Source: Candidatus Yaniella excrementavium | GTDB lineage: Bacteria; Actinomycetota; Actinomycetes; Actinomycetales; Micrococcaceae | Direction of reading: 5' to 3' | Assembly (NCBI GenBank): GCA_019115865.1 | Contig: DXCT01000101.1 | Span: 62,001-126,000, forward strand | DNA length: 64,000 nt | Shown: positions 16,005 to 24,951 of the stretch, piece after piece | Numbering within the stretch: position 1 is the stretch's first letter | How the letters are laid out: each line of letters begins with the position of its first letter | Made by a program: the position numbers and the translations under genes | The notes under the pieces: generated by a model | Databases searched by the model: none | What the model was told of the DNA's origin: nothing | Seen by the model: the letters and a program-made list of their open reading frames with translations, nothing else

Positions 16005-16391
16005 ATGCAATATAACGAATTTATCAACGCAGTCGTGGAACGCGGTGGCGCAGTTGACCGACAGACAGCACAGAGCGTAAGCCATACCGTGTTGGCCGAC
16101 CTAGGGCAGCGGCTTGATCCGGGTGAAGCCAAAGATCTCGCCGAACAGTTGCCACAAGAACTTGCACACGCTGTGACCGAGCGTGCAGCTTCTGGGCCCG
16201 TGGCCGATGACGTGGATGATTTCCTTCGTCGTGTGGCTGAACACCTCGGTGCCGGGACAGATCCGGAAGCAGCTCGTATTCACGTCACTGCTGTATTTTC
16301 GACGCTGACCAAGGCCGTGTCAGCGGGCGAAATCGACGACCTTCGTTCCCAGTTGCCCGCTGGTTTTGCCGCGTTCCTTGATAACTCATGA
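16005..16391 (+). CDS. DUF2267 protein, first of a tandem pair
   Basis: A 128-residue acidic helical protein with the DUF2267 pattern: MQYNEFINAVVERGGAVDRQTAQSVSHTVLADLGQRL, then EAKDLAEQLPQELAHAV, then DFLRRVAEHLG...EAARIHVTAVFSTLTKAVSAGEIDDLRSQLPAGFAAFL. The domain has no known catalytic residues; it is often found near stress-response genes. AAAGGAAG precedes the ATG. 174 non-coding bases separate it from the eRF1-like gene upstream, so it may have its own promoter; 38 bases lead to the second copy. Confidence 0.85.
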   Translation: MQYNEFINAVVERGGAVDRQTAQSVSHTVLADLGQRLDPGEAKDLAEQLPQELAHAVTERAASGPVADDVDDFLRRVAEHLGAGTDPEAARIHVTAVFSTLTKAVSAGEIDDLRSQLPAGFAAFLDNS

Positions 16392-16429
16392 CAAGTAGTT
16401 GGAAAAACCGACATCATAAGGAGAAGTTC

Positions 16430-16807
16430 ATGGAAACAAACGAACTGACTGAACTGATACGCCAACGTGGCGAGTATGACAACGCAGAAACCACTCGCGG
16501 CGCCATTGAAGCGGTCCTAACCGTGCTGGCAAGCCGAGACATGGATGGTGAAGTAGCCAAACTGGCGGCCCAGCTGCCCAGCGGTATCGGAGAATACCTT
16601 CGGGCTCCCCACGAGAAGCCAGAAGAATTTGATGCTGATGAATTCTTGTCACGGGTGCAGAAACACTTGGATTCCACCGAGCAGCAAGCCCAGCTAGCCA
16701 CCCATGCAGTTTTATCGGTAGTAACGGAGGCTGTTTCTGATGGCGAACAGATCTCATTTATGAATGCCCTACCCAACGACCTATCGAGTTATGCTCGCTG
16801 GAACTAA
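16430..16807 (+). CDS. DUF2267 protein, second of a tandem pair
   Basis: A 125-residue paralogue of the preceding protein with the same three-part layout (ELTELIRQRGEYDNAETTRGAIEAVLTVLASRD, VAKLAAQLPSGIGEYL, DEFLSRVQKHL...LATHAVLSVVTEAVSDGEQISFMNALPNDLSSYA). Identity to its neighbour is low but the repeat-level pattern aligns over the whole length, so the pair looks like an old tandem duplication. AAGGAG is six bases before the chosen ATG; 14 more codons are open upstream with no ribosome site. The ATPase gene starts 27 bases downstream. Confidence 0.85.
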   Translation: METNELTELIRQRGEYDNAETTRGAIEAVLTVLASRDMDGEVAKLAAQLPSGIGEYLRAPHEKPEEFDADEFLSRVQKHLDSTEQQAQLATHAVLSVVTEAVSDGEQISFMNALPNDLSSYARWN

Positions 16808-16834
16808 GTTCTTGCAACACGGGAACGGAGCTTT

Positions 16835-18523
16835 ATGAATTTACGCGATTCACTGCACCAGATCGATGGAAAAGGTTATGGAACCTACCGTCAGATACGC
16901 GGGATCCACCAAATTGGCCAATTCCAATTATCGATAGACAAGGTGCAGGTGGATCCATACGCTCCAGCTTCCTTGATGCGTGTGATCCTGCCCAGCGAGG
17001 TCGTTGATCTCCCGAACGAACTGATCGATGATCCCGCTGGCAGGGTAGCCGCCAGTGATTTTCTCACAAGACGTTTTGCACAAGCCATCCGCCAGCACAC
17101 GGGGACAAGCAACAGGAGTGCCGTAAGTATCGGGACTCCTGGGCAACAGGTACTCCAGCGCAGCAGCGTCGTCATTGGCCAGAACACTGTAGAAGCACGG
17201 ATTGCAGTAGATTTACCAGCTTCAGGTCGGCGGATCCGTGGCCGTCATGCGGCAAAAATTCTGACTGACGAGCTCCCACACATCGTTGAAAACTCGCTGA
17301 AACACCAACATTTGGACGCACAAGCGCTCGCAGATCATGTGCGCCTCTACCGGGACCAACAGTATGTTCGGAGTGTTTTAGCTTCCAATGGGCTCGTCGG
17401 CTTCGTGGGGGACGGTTCGATTTTGCCACGACGGTCAGGCGATACTGACACGCCTTTGGTCGATGGCGCGGTACCGTTTTCCACTCCGGAAACGATGCGT
17501 GTTAGTTTCCAATTACCAAGTGGAGACACTGTGACTGGGATGGGTATTTATACCGGAATCACGGTGGTTGTTGGTGGCGGATATCATGGGAAATCGACGC
17601 TTCTTAGCGCACTCTCCCGCGGTGTCTACCCGCATATATCCGGCGACGGCCGTGAATGGGTGATCACGAGTCCAGATGCCGTCAATATTCGTGCCGAAGA
17701 CGGTCGATCGGTCACCGGAGTGGACATAAGCCCGTTTATTTCCGGATTGCCAACCGGCGCTGATACCTCCCAGTTTTCTACCACGAACGCTTCAGGCTCG
17801 ACGTCCCAAGCAGCAAATCTGGTTGAAGCTTTGGAAGCAGGCTCTACGGTGCTGTTGATTGATGAGGATACGTCAGCCACGAACTTTATGATTCGTGACG
17901 ACCGTATGAAAGAACTGATCGCCGCCGAGAAGGAACCTATTACGCCATTTGTCGACAGGATACGGCCGTTGTTAACGGAGCGTGGTGTGTCCACAGTCTT
18001 GGTAGCAGGAGGGTCTGGAGCGTTCTTCGACGTCGCGGATCACGTTATTGCATTAGACGAATACGTCGCGCTGGATGTGACCAGTCGTGCACACGATATT
18101 GTTGGAACGCTTCCCGAACGGTCCAACGCGCCGGCGAAAGCGTCGGTTTTTACTCATGACGCGCCAGAGCGCATCCCACGAGCTGGTGGGTTGGTAACGT
18201 ACGGCAAGAAGAAGCCCGCCACTGCACGTGGCCGGTCAGTCATACAGTTTGGCCGGGAGCAGGTTGATCTCAGTGCAGTAGCTCAGCTCGTCGACCCCGC
18301 CCAAACCGCTGCTATAGCTTTCGCAATGGACCGTCTGGCAGAACAGCTCGATGGTCGACTGAGTTTGGCGGAGGCCGTCACACAGTTATTGAATAAGGTA
18401 GAAAACGAAGGTCTGGAGGCGTTATCCCCACACCGAGGACATCCGGGACATCTTGCTTTACCGCGCCGACACGAGATTCACAGTGCAATCAATCGCTACC
18501 GACACTTGCAGCTGAACACCTGA
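16835..18523 (+). CDS. Predicted ABC-class ATPase (PF09818-type)
   Basis: A 562-residue soluble protein of a small, little-studied ABC-class ATPase family that includes the trypanosome RNA-editing factor MRB1590. The N-terminal 240 residues are family-specific (RGIHQIGQFQLSIDKVQVDPYAPAS). Then come Walker A GGGYHGKST (247-255), a signature-like SGSTSQAANLVEALE (about 320-333), Walker B/D-loop LLIDEDTSATNF (340-351) and SVGG-like VLVAGGSGAFFDVADHVIALDEY. No membrane partner is encoded, so it is not a transporter ATPase; a nucleic-acid or ribosome role is inference. 48 bases separate it from prfB. Confidence 0.8.
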   Translation: MNLRDSLHQIDGKGYGTYRQIRGIHQIGQFQLSIDKVQVDPYAPASLMRVILPSEVVDLPNELIDDPAGRVAASDFLTRRFAQAIRQHTGTSNRSAVSIGTPGQQVLQRSSVVIGQNTVEARIAVDLPASGRRIRGRHAAKILTDELPHIVENSLKHQHLDAQALADHVRLYRDQQYVRSVLASNGLVGFVGDGSILPRRSGDTDTPLVDGAVPFSTPETMRVSFQLPSGDTVTGMGIYTGITVVVGGGYHGKSTLLSALSRGVYPHISGDGREWVITSPDAVNIRAEDGRSVTGVDISPFISGLPTGADTSQFSTTNASGSTSQAANLVEALEAGSTVLLIDEDTSATNFMIRDDRMKELIAAEKEPITPFVDRIRPLLTERGVSTVLVAGGSGAFFDVADHVIALDEYVALDVTSRAHDIVGTLPERSNAPAKASVFTHDAPERIPRAGGLVTYGKKKPATARGRSVIQFGREQVDLSAVAQLVDPAQTAAIAFAMDRLAEQLDGRLSLAEAVTQLLNKVENEGLEALSPHRGHPGHLALPRRHEIHSAINRYRHLQLNT

Positions 18524-18571
18524 GACACGAATTTATGACCTTGACGCCAGATCGCGTATCCTTGAAAGCCC

Positions 18572-19681
18572 ATGGCTGATATAGACTTCTCCGCAGAAAT
18601 TGCTGCGTTGCGACATACCTACGAATCCATCGAGGCCGTATCTGATATCGAACAGATCCGCGCCGACGTCGCCGAGCTCTCGAAAGAAGCCAGTGCACCC
18701 AATCTCTGGGATGATCCAGCTCAGGGCCAGCAAGTCACATCGGCACTGTCCCGAAAAGAAACTGAACTAAGCCGGCTTACCTCACTTTATGCACGGATCG
18801 ATGACCTCGATGTGACAGTCGAACTAGCGCAAGAAGCTGACGACGCTGACCTCCACGCTGAGGCCGTTGAAGAGCTCAGTAGCATTAAGAAGTCTTTAAG
18901 CCAGCTTGAAACCGTGACCCTGCTCAGCGGTGAATACGACGAGAGAGAAGCGGTCGTCACTATTCGGGCTGGTGCCGGGGGAGTCGATGCCTCAGATTTC
19001 ACGCTGATGCTGCTGCGCATGTACTTGCGCTGGGCTGAACACAATGGTTATCCCTCGAAGGTGATGGACACATCGTATGCTGAAGAAGCCGGCCTGAAGT
19101 CTGCGACTTTCGAAATTAACGCCCCCTACGCTTTTGGCACCTTGTCGGTTGAAGCGGGCACGCACCGTCTTGTACGGATTTCTCCATTTGATAATCAGGG
19201 TCGCCGCCATACATCGTTTGCTGCAGTAGAAGTTGTTCCACTTATTGAATCTGACGATTCCATTGATGTTCCCGAGGCTGAACTGAAGATTGACGTGTTC
19301 CGGTCCTCGGGTCCAGGTGGACAGCACGTCAACACCACGGACTCGGCCGTGCGCATGACGCATATACCTACCGGCATTGTGGTATCCATGCAGAATGAAA
19401 AGTCCCAAATACAAAACCGTGCGGCAGCCTTGCGCGTGCTGCAATCTCGACTGCTCCTCATTCGGAAAGAAGAAGAGGAGGCAAAGAAGAAAGAATTGGC
19501 CGGGGATGTAAAAGCCTCGTGGGGCGACCAAATGCGCTCCTACGTCCTGAATCCGTATCAGATGGTTAAAGATTTGCGGACACATCACGAAGAAGGCAAC
19601 CCAGACAAAGTCTTTGACGGTGAGATCAACGATTTTATCGATGCTGGAATTCGTTGGCGTGCCGAAGGTCGTCACGAATAA
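18572..19681 (+). CDS. prfB: Peptide chain release factor 2 (RF2)
   Basis: A 369-residue class I release factor that ends translation at UGA and UAA. It has the PCRF domain, the SPF-type codon-recognition loop in [18 protein letters not shown] and the catalytic GGQ in [20 protein letters not shown]. The reading frame is continuous from the ATG: the programmed +1 frameshift (in-frame TGA near codon 25) used by many bacteria is absent, as is usual in actinobacteria. GAAAG precedes the ATG. In Mycobacterium prfB lies near ftsE-ftsX-smpB, as here, with two extra genes in between. Confidence 0.96.
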   Translation: MADIDFSAEIAALRHTYESIEAVSDIEQIRADVAELSKEASAPNLWDDPAQGQQVTSALSRKETELSRLTSLYARIDDLDVTVELAQEADDADLHAEAVEELSSIKKSLSQLETVTLLSGEYDEREAVVTIRAGAGGVDASDFTLMLLRMYLRWAEHNGYPSKVMDTSYAEEAGLKSATFEINAPYAFGTLSVEAGTHRLVRISPFDNQGRRHTSFAAVEVVPLIESDDSIDVPEAELKIDVFRSSGPGGQHVNTTDSAVRMTHIPTGIVVSMQNEKSQIQNRAAALRVLQSRLLLIRKEEEEAKKKELAGDVKASWGDQMRSYVLNPYQMVKDLRTHHEEGNPDKVFDGEINDFIDAGIRWRAEGRHE

Positions 19682-19728
19682 CCGGTAAACCTAGTCAAGG
19701 GTCATCGGTTGGTGACAAACTGGTGGTC

Positions 19729-20172
19729 ATGACTGAACAACGTATTGTACAGGCGACGAAAATTATTCACGCTCCGGCAGCGGATATCTTTGAGCTGATA
19801 GCAGACCCAGCCCGCCAGCCCGAATGGGATGGCAATGATAATCTTGCTGAAGCGCCCGAGGGCCAACGCATTACCAATGTGAATCAAGAGTTCACCATGC
19901 ATCTGACCAACGGTCAATCCCGAACCAACTACGTGGTGGAATTCAGCGAGGGCCGTGTCATTGCCTGGAACCCGGCACCAACCGGCGAGGCTGCGCGCGG
20001 ACATCTTTTCCGTTGGGAACTGCGCCCGTTGAACGAGACGGCTACCGAAGTCACGCACACATACGACTGGACTCAACTTGTAGACGAGTCTCGCTTTGAA
20101 CGAGCACGCTCTTATACCGAACAAGCACTGTTGAATTCAGTTAATCGCCTTTCACTGAAAGTGGAAGTGTAG
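19729..20172 (+). CDS. SRPBCC / START-like lipid-binding domain protein
   Basis: A 147-residue single-domain protein of the polyketide-cyclase/dehydrase branch of the SRPBCC fold: IVQATKIIHAPAADIFELIADPARQPEWDGN, a central sheet (VIAWNPAPTGEAARGHLFRWELRPLNETATEVTHTYDWTQL) and a long C-terminal helix. These proteins bind hydrophobic ligands in a deep cavity; the ligand cannot be read from sequence. The start is the ATG preceded by GGTGG; the open frame reaches back into prfB but without support. It follows prfB by 47 bases. Confidence 0.75.
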   Translation: MTEQRIVQATKIIHAPAADIFELIADPARQPEWDGNDNLAEAPEGQRITNVNQEFTMHLTNGQSRTNYVVEFSEGRVIAWNPAPTGEAARGHLFRWELRPLNETATEVTHTYDWTQLVDESRFERARSYTEQALLNSVNRLSLKVEV

Positions 20173-20249
20173 CGTTGTACAAGTGACCAGTTTGCGAGTG
20201 TTTTACGCTACAATGTGTTGAATACCACGCCATAAACATAGGAGTCACT

Positions 20250-21440
20250 TTGTCTAGCTCTTCATCACGTGATGCAGTGATTATCGGTGGGTCTCGCACC
20301 CCGTTCGGACGTTTACTGGGGTCACTTGCTGGCCACTCTGCCATTGAGCTTGGAGCCCATGCTATTCAAGGGGCAATGGCCGACGCTGGGATTGCAGTCG
20401 ACGCCGTGGATACAGTCATCATGGGTCAAGTTATTCAGGCAGGCGCGGGCCAGAACCCGGGGCGGCAGGCTGCTTTGCTCGCTGGGATGGGTCGTGACGT
20501 TCACGGAATCACCATCAACAAAGTCTGCCTATCAGGTGCCACCGCGATTATTGATGCCGCGCGCATGATCGCTTTAGGCGACGCAGATGTAGTCATTGCC
20601 GGTGGCCAGGAATCTATGACGAATGCTCCGCACCTACTTCCCGGTTCGCGTTCTGGGCACAAGTACGGGCCAGTCACAATGTTGGATGCTACAGATCATG
20701 ATGCATTAACAGATCAAGATAGCGCAGTGTCCATGGGTGTGCTGACTGAACAGGGTAATGGTTCGTTTGGCCTTGACCGTGAAAGCCAAGATAACGTCGC
20801 CGCCCTTTCACATCAGCGTGCGGTAGCCGGTGCGCAGAAGCGGGGGGAAGAAATTGCCCCGATCGAGATTCCACAACGTCGAGGTGAACCCATAATCTTC
20901 GATACTGACGAAGGCGTCAGAGAAAATACTACTGCCCAGAGTTTAGGTAAGCTTCGTCCAGCGTTTGCATCAGATGGTACGGTCACCGCCGGAAATTCAT
21001 CGCAGTTATCCGATGGTGCGGCAGCGCTGGTGGTCGTGTCACGGCAGTATGCTGAAGACCATGGGCATGAGATATTGGCAACCGTTGCTGGATACGGTCA
21101 GGTTGCTGGTCCGCATGATTCCCAACTCCACTCTCAACCGTCAAGGGCTATTCAGTCAGCTACTCAACGTTCCGGTTGGACTATCAGCGAACTTGACTTC
21201 ATCGAGATCAATGAAGCGTTTGGTGCGGTGGTTGTTCAATCGCTACAAGATCTGGACTATCCACTGGAGAAAACGAATATCTATGGTGGGGCTGTAGCAT
21301 TGGGTCATCCCGTCGGGGCCTCGGGCGCACGTCTTGTTCTTACTGCAGCCAAAGAGCTCGGGCGCCGCGGGAGTGGTAAAGCTGCCATCGCGCTGTGTGG
21401 CGGCGGTGGCCAGGGCGAATGCGTCTTACTTAAGCTTTAA
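20250..21440 (+). CDS. Acetyl-CoA acetyltransferase (thiolase)
   Basis: A 396-residue thiolase, which joins or cleaves acyl-CoAs (acetoacetyl-CoA with two acetyl-CoA). Catalytic features are intact: nucleophilic Cys in NKVCLSGATAI, His in GHPVGASGAR and the second Cys in ALCGGGGQGE; the active-site NEAFGA is also present. The start is a TTG seven bases after AGGAG. No dehydrogenase or hydratase lies beside it, so degradative and biosynthetic roles cannot be told apart. A long hairpin follows the stop. Confidence 0.92.
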   Translation: MSSSSSRDAVIIGGSRTPFGRLLGSLAGHSAIELGAHAIQGAMADAGIAVDAVDTVIMGQVIQAGAGQNPGRQAALLAGMGRDVHGITINKVCLSGATAIIDAARMIALGDADVVIAGGQESMTNAPHLLPGSRSGHKYGPVTMLDATDHDALTDQDSAVSMGVLTEQGNGSFGLDRESQDNVAALSHQRAVAGAQKRGEEIAPIEIPQRRGEPIIFDTDEGVRENTTAQSLGKLRPAFASDGTVTAGNSSQLSDGAAALVVVSRQYAEDHGHEILATVAGYGQVAGPHDSQLHSQPSRAIQSATQRSGWTISELDFIEINEAFGAVVVQSLQDLDYPLEKTNIYGGAVALGHPVGASGARLVLTAAKELGRRGSGKAAIALCGGGGQGECVLLKL

Positions 21441-21462
21441 TTTTATTTTTCAACACACCACT

Positions 21463-21527
21463 AGCACCAGCCCAAGATCCCACGGTTGTTACCGAATCGT
21501 GATTAGTCTTGAAGGGCTGGTGCTTTT
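21463..21527 (+). terminator. Terminator after the thiolase gene
   Basis: AGCACCAGCCC (21463-21473) and GGGCTGGTGCT (21514-21524) are exact complements, followed by TTTGC. The 40-base loop carries its own small hairpin (CGGT / ACCG). It separates the thiolase from ftsE. Confidence 0.6.
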
Positions 21528-21586
21528 GCTTCCCCAACATGACCGGGCACCAGTGAGTCGCATGCCGATTCGGTCAGGGAAAAAAC

Positions 21587-22321
21587 ATGATCCGATTCGA
21601 AGATGTCACGAAGGTTTATGATACGACCTCGCGTCCTGCTCTGGACGATGTGACCACTGAAATTGAGCGCGGCGAGTTCGTGTTCTTAGTTGGTCCATCG
21701 GGGTCAGGTAAGTCCACATTTATTCGTCTCGTACAACGCGAAGAAAAGGCTTCGTCCGGAACCGTATATGTTTCAGGCCGTGACGTTGCCCGACTGTCCT
21801 CATGGCGCGTTCCTCATCTGCGTCGCGACCTTGGTGTCGTCTTCCAAGACTTCCGGCTCCTGCCGAACAAAAACGTATTTGCAAATGTCGCTTTTGCGAT
21901 GCAAGTGTTGGGCAAACGCCGCGGTCTTATCAATCAAGCCATTCCAGAGGTGCTCAAAACCGTCGGGCTTCAAGACAAGGCCCGACGTTTTCCGCATGAA
22001 CTTTCCGGTGGGGAACAACAACGTGTGGCTATTGCCCGCGCAGTCGTCAACAGTCCTGCCATTCTGTTAGCCGATGAGCCCACGGGTAACCTTGACCCAG
22101 AAACGTCCTGGGGAATTATGGAAGTTCTCGACAAGATTCACCAAAATGGCACAACCGTTGTTATGGCTACGCATGATCACGAAATCGTTAATACGATGCG
22201 TCGTCGCGTCGTTGAACTGAATGAAGGCAAGATCATGCGGGACGAAGCAGAAGCCGGATACCAGCCTGCCGACGCCACTGCTCAGCTGCAGTCACGGTTG
22301 AGAAAGCCAGAGGTGAACTAG
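21587..22321 (+). CDS. ftsE: Cell-division ATP-binding protein FtsE
   Basis: A 244-residue ABC ATPase of the FtsE type: Walker [11 protein letters not shown]-loop [21 protein letters not shown], signature [14 protein letters not shown], Walker [13 protein letters not shown] and switch His in [10 protein letters not shown]. The [12 protein letters not shown] start and the LLPNKNV region are FtsE hallmarks. With FtsX it forms the membrane complex that activates peptidoglycan hydrolases at the division site. The stop overlaps the ftsX GTG start by one base. GGGA lies upstream of the ATG. Confidence 0.96.
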   Translation: MIRFEDVTKVYDTTSRPALDDVTTEIERGEFVFLVGPSGSGKSTFIRLVQREEKASSGTVYVSGRDVARLSSWRVPHLRRDLGVVFQDFRLLPNKNVFANVAFAMQVLGKRRGLINQAIPEVLKTVGLQDKARRFPHELSGGEQQRVAIARAVVNSPAILLADEPTGNLDPETSWGIMEVLDKIHQNGTTVVMATHDHEIVNTMRRRVVELNEGKIMRDEAEAGYQPADATAQLQSRLRKPEVN

Positions 22322-23235
22322 TGCGGTTTGCGTTTATCGTTTCGGAAACGCTTTCTGGTATTCGCCGAAATCTTTCCATGGTCATCTCGGTTGTATTGGT
22401 GACCTTCATATCACTCACATTCGTTGGCTCGGCAGGGCTACTGCAAATGCAGATCAACCAGATGAAAGGCTATTGGTACGATCGCGTTGAAGTTGCGATT
22501 TTTCTCTGTAACGACACTTCGACAGCGGCCAGTTGTGCTGGGGGAGCTGTAACTGACAGTCAACGGGAAGCTATCGAAGCTCAGCTCGATTCTCAACAAG
22601 CCTCCGCCTATGTTGAAAGTTATGAGTATGAATCCCAGGAACAAGCTCTTGAATTGTTTCAAGACCAATACGCCAACCTGGATATGGCCGAAAGTGTAAC
22701 CGCTGAGCAGTTGCCTGAGTCCTTCCGGGTGTCGCTTGTTGATCCGGAACAATACGAAGTCGTCAATGAGATGTTCTCCGGGATGGCAGGTGTGGAAGTT
22801 GTCTCAGATCAACGAGAACTGCTCGAGTCACTTTTCTCACTGATGAATATTGCGTCGGTAATTGCGATCGCATTGGCCGTTATCATGCTGATCACCGCCA
22901 TCTTATTGATTGCGACCACGATTCGACTCTCTGCGTTCTCACGACGCCGTGAAACTGGCATTATGCGACTGGTCGGAGCATCCAAGACAATGATCCAACT
23001 GCCATTCTTAGCCGAAGGTCTGGTTGCTGCGATGTTGGGTGCCGCATTAGCCTCCTTGGCAACGTGGGCGATAGCGAAGTTCTTTATCGCAGATTGGCTT
23101 GCAACCGAGTACCCACAAACTGGGTTCATTTCCTCGACAGAAGCATTATGGCTTGTGCCCTTGCTCTTTGCAATCGCCCTTATCCTAGCTGCGGCATCAT
23201 CAATGCTGACGTTGCGGCGCTACCTCAAAGTCTAG
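22321..23235 (+). CDS. ftsX: Cell-division permease-like protein FtsX
   Basis: A 304-residue FtsX with one N-terminal membrane helix (about residues 20-42), an extracellular domain of about 110 residues with two Cys (FLCNDTSTAASC) and the family's EYESQEQALELFQDQY segment, then three helices in the C-terminal FtsX domain (SVIAIALAVIMLITAILLIATTIRLSAFSRRRETGIMRLVGAS). The external domain is what contacts a hydrolase in other bacteria. The GTG start is coupled to ftsE. The next gene codes for a coiled-coil M23 hydrolase, a fitting partner. Confidence 0.95.
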   Translation: MRFAFIVSETLSGIRRNLSMVISVVLVTFISLTFVGSAGLLQMQINQMKGYWYDRVEVAIFLCNDTSTAASCAGGAVTDSQREAIEAQLDSQQASAYVESYEYESQEQALELFQDQYANLDMAESVTAEQLPESFRVSLVDPEQYEVVNEMFSGMAGVEVVSDQRELLESLFSLMNIASVIAIALAVIMLITAILLIATTIRLSAFSRRRETGIMRLVGASKTMIQLPFLAEGLVAAMLGAALASLATWAIAKFFIADWLATEYPQTGFISSTEALWLVPLLFAIALILAAASSMLTLRRYLKV

Positions 23236-23287
23236 TTTCACGAAGTATTCTTGACCGATGCATGTGTCTGAAGGAGACATGACCAAT

Positions 23288-24844
23288 ATGATTCAACGAC
23301 GGTTATCAAATGTTGTTGCCGCCGCAGGCATCGTAGCCGTCCTCGGTGTCACTTCCATAGTTCCAGCATTCGGGCAGGACCGAATAGATCGGCTTGAACG
23401 TGAACTCAGTGACTCCCAGGATGAGCGGGAACGGCTAGGCGAGTCGCTGTCTGAACTCGGTGATAAAAAAGAGAGTTTGGAATCGGATCGCGGCGATTTG
23501 AATGCCTCGCTAGAAGGCCTGGATGAAGATATCGCGAAGAAGGTAACTGAGCTACGGGACCTCCAGGACGAACTGCCGGGTGCTCAGCAAGCAGTAGAAG
23601 ACGCAGAAGCACGCGTTACGGCGGCACAGGAAGAAGTGAACTCGCTGAATAACCGAGTCGCTGAAGCCGAGGGTCGACTGGCGGAGATTCAGGCCGAAAT
23701 TGAATCATCGGAACAAGAATTGGAAATGGCGGAAGAGGAAGTCGGTCAAATCGCTGCCGAAGCGTATAAGACCGGTGGTACAAACGATCTTTCCTTCCTA
23801 TTGGGTGTCTCTGACTCATCGCTTCCAGAAGCGATGGGGATGGCCCAGCAGGCGTTGCGAATCCAGGACAACCAGATTGCGGACGTCTCGCAGCAAAACG
23901 CCCAAGACGTCAACTCACAGGCACGTATGGAAGCCGTTGAATCAGAAATTCGTGAGCTGAAAGCGCAGGCAGAAGATGCCCTGGAAGCTGAACAGAGTGC
24001 TCGTGACGATGCCAATGCGGCAAAAGAAGATCTTGACGGCATGATCGATACCAATGAACGATTGACGGCTGAGCTTGAAAAAGAACGTCCGAAAATAGAG
24101 TCAGCCATTGAGGACAATCGAGCCGCAGCTGATAGCGTCAATGAGGAAATCCTGGAACAGCAGGAAAAAGTCACGCAACAGTCTTCTGAGATTTCCAGTC
24201 TCGAAAAAGAGCATGAAGAAGCTGTAGCGGAAGCCGAAGCCAAGCGGCAAGCAGCCGAAGAGGCCGAACGAAAAGCTCGCGAAGCTGAAGAACGTGCAGC
24301 ACGTGAACAAGCTACCCAGAAGCAAAAGGAAAGTGCTACGAAGGCTCGTAGTGAAGCTGAGACTGCCGACAAAGAATACGAAGAACAAAAAGAGCGCGTG
24401 AGTCAGACAGTGTCAAACACCGGTAGTTCGTGGGGACTCATCGTACCGATTAATAGTTACCAGACTTCTGGTTTTGGATGGCGGCCAACCCCCGCTGGCA
24501 CCTATGACTATGGTGGCCGCGGAGGGTACGTTCACACTGGTATTGACTACGGTGGCGGCTGTGGCCTCCCAATTAAGGCGGCTCGCTCTGGAAAAGTTAT
24601 CAACGCTGACTGGGCAGTATCGACATCGGGACGCCGTGTAGTGATTGATCACGGCTCGGTCAATGGCAGTCTGCTCGCGACGAAGTACCACCATATGACC
24701 AGGTATGTCGTGAGTCCTGGACAACAGGTGTCGCAGGGTCAGGTTATTGGTTACACGGGGACCACAGGCAACTCCACCGGTTGCCATCTGCACTTCGAAA
24801 CGCTGATCAACGGGGAACCTCGTAACCCAGCGAATTATCTGTAA
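23288..24844 (+). CDS. Secreted coiled-coil M23 (LytM) peptidoglycan hydrolase
   Basis: A 518-residue exported protein: signal peptide (MIQRR, hydrophobic core, cleavage near AFG-Q), a Glu/Ala/Arg-rich coiled coil over about residues 30-375, and a C-terminal M23 metallopeptidase domain with metal ligands in HTGID (His416, Asp420) and HLHFE (His502). EnvC in E. coli and RipC in mycobacteria are coiled-coil hydrolases switched on by FtsEX; the position directly after ftsX suggests the same here. ATG 23288 is 11 bases after AAGGAG; ATG 23279 is only two bases from it, so the exact start is uncertain by a few codons. Confidence 0.88.
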   Translation: MIQRRLSNVVAAAGIVAVLGVTSIVPAFGQDRIDRLERELSDSQDERERLGESLSELGDKKESLESDRGDLNASLEGLDEDIAKKVTELRDLQDELPGAQQAVEDAEARVTAAQEEVNSLNNRVAEAEGRLAEIQAEIESSEQELEMAEEEVGQIAAEAYKTGGTNDLSFLLGVSDSSLPEAMGMAQQALRIQDNQIADVSQQNAQDVNSQARMEAVESEIRELKAQAEDALEAEQSARDDANAAKEDLDGMIDTNERLTAELEKERPKIESAIEDNRAAADSVNEEILEQQEKVTQQSSEISSLEKEHEEAVAEAEAKRQAAEEAERKAREAEERAAREQATQKQKESATKARSEAETADKEYEEQKERVSQTVSNTGSSWGLIVPINSYQTSGFGWRPTPAGTYDYGGRGGYVHTGIDYGGGCGLPIKAARSGKVINADWAVSTSGRRVVIDHGSVNGSLLATKYHHMTRYVVSPGQQVSQGQVIGYTGTTGNSTGCHLHFETLINGEPRNPANYL

Positions 24845-24858
24845 GACGATAGCGACCA

Positions 24859-24894
24859 AGCAGTGCCCTCACCTCAACGGGTGAGGGCACTGCT
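24859..24894 (+). terminator. Intrinsic terminator after the M23 hydrolase gene
   Basis: A perfect 15-bp stem, AGCAGTGCCCTCACC (24859-24873) with GGTGAGGGCACTGCT (24880-24894), a six-base loop and TT after the stem. It ends the ftsE-ftsX-hydrolase operon 15 bases past the stop. Confidence 0.8.
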
Positions 24895-24951
24895 TTGACA
24901 GGACCTGTATACTTGCAGGTTGGACGAAATCGTCAGGCGGAAGGAGTGAAT

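Noticed and set aside
18572..18700. Programmed +1 frameshift in prfB
   Set aside because: The frame is continuous from the ATG and no in-frame TGA is present near codon 25.
24895..24913. TTGACA followed by TATACT before smpB as a promoter
   Set aside because: The two hexamers are only seven bases apart, far too close for one promoter; the TTGACA is formed by the end of the terminator.
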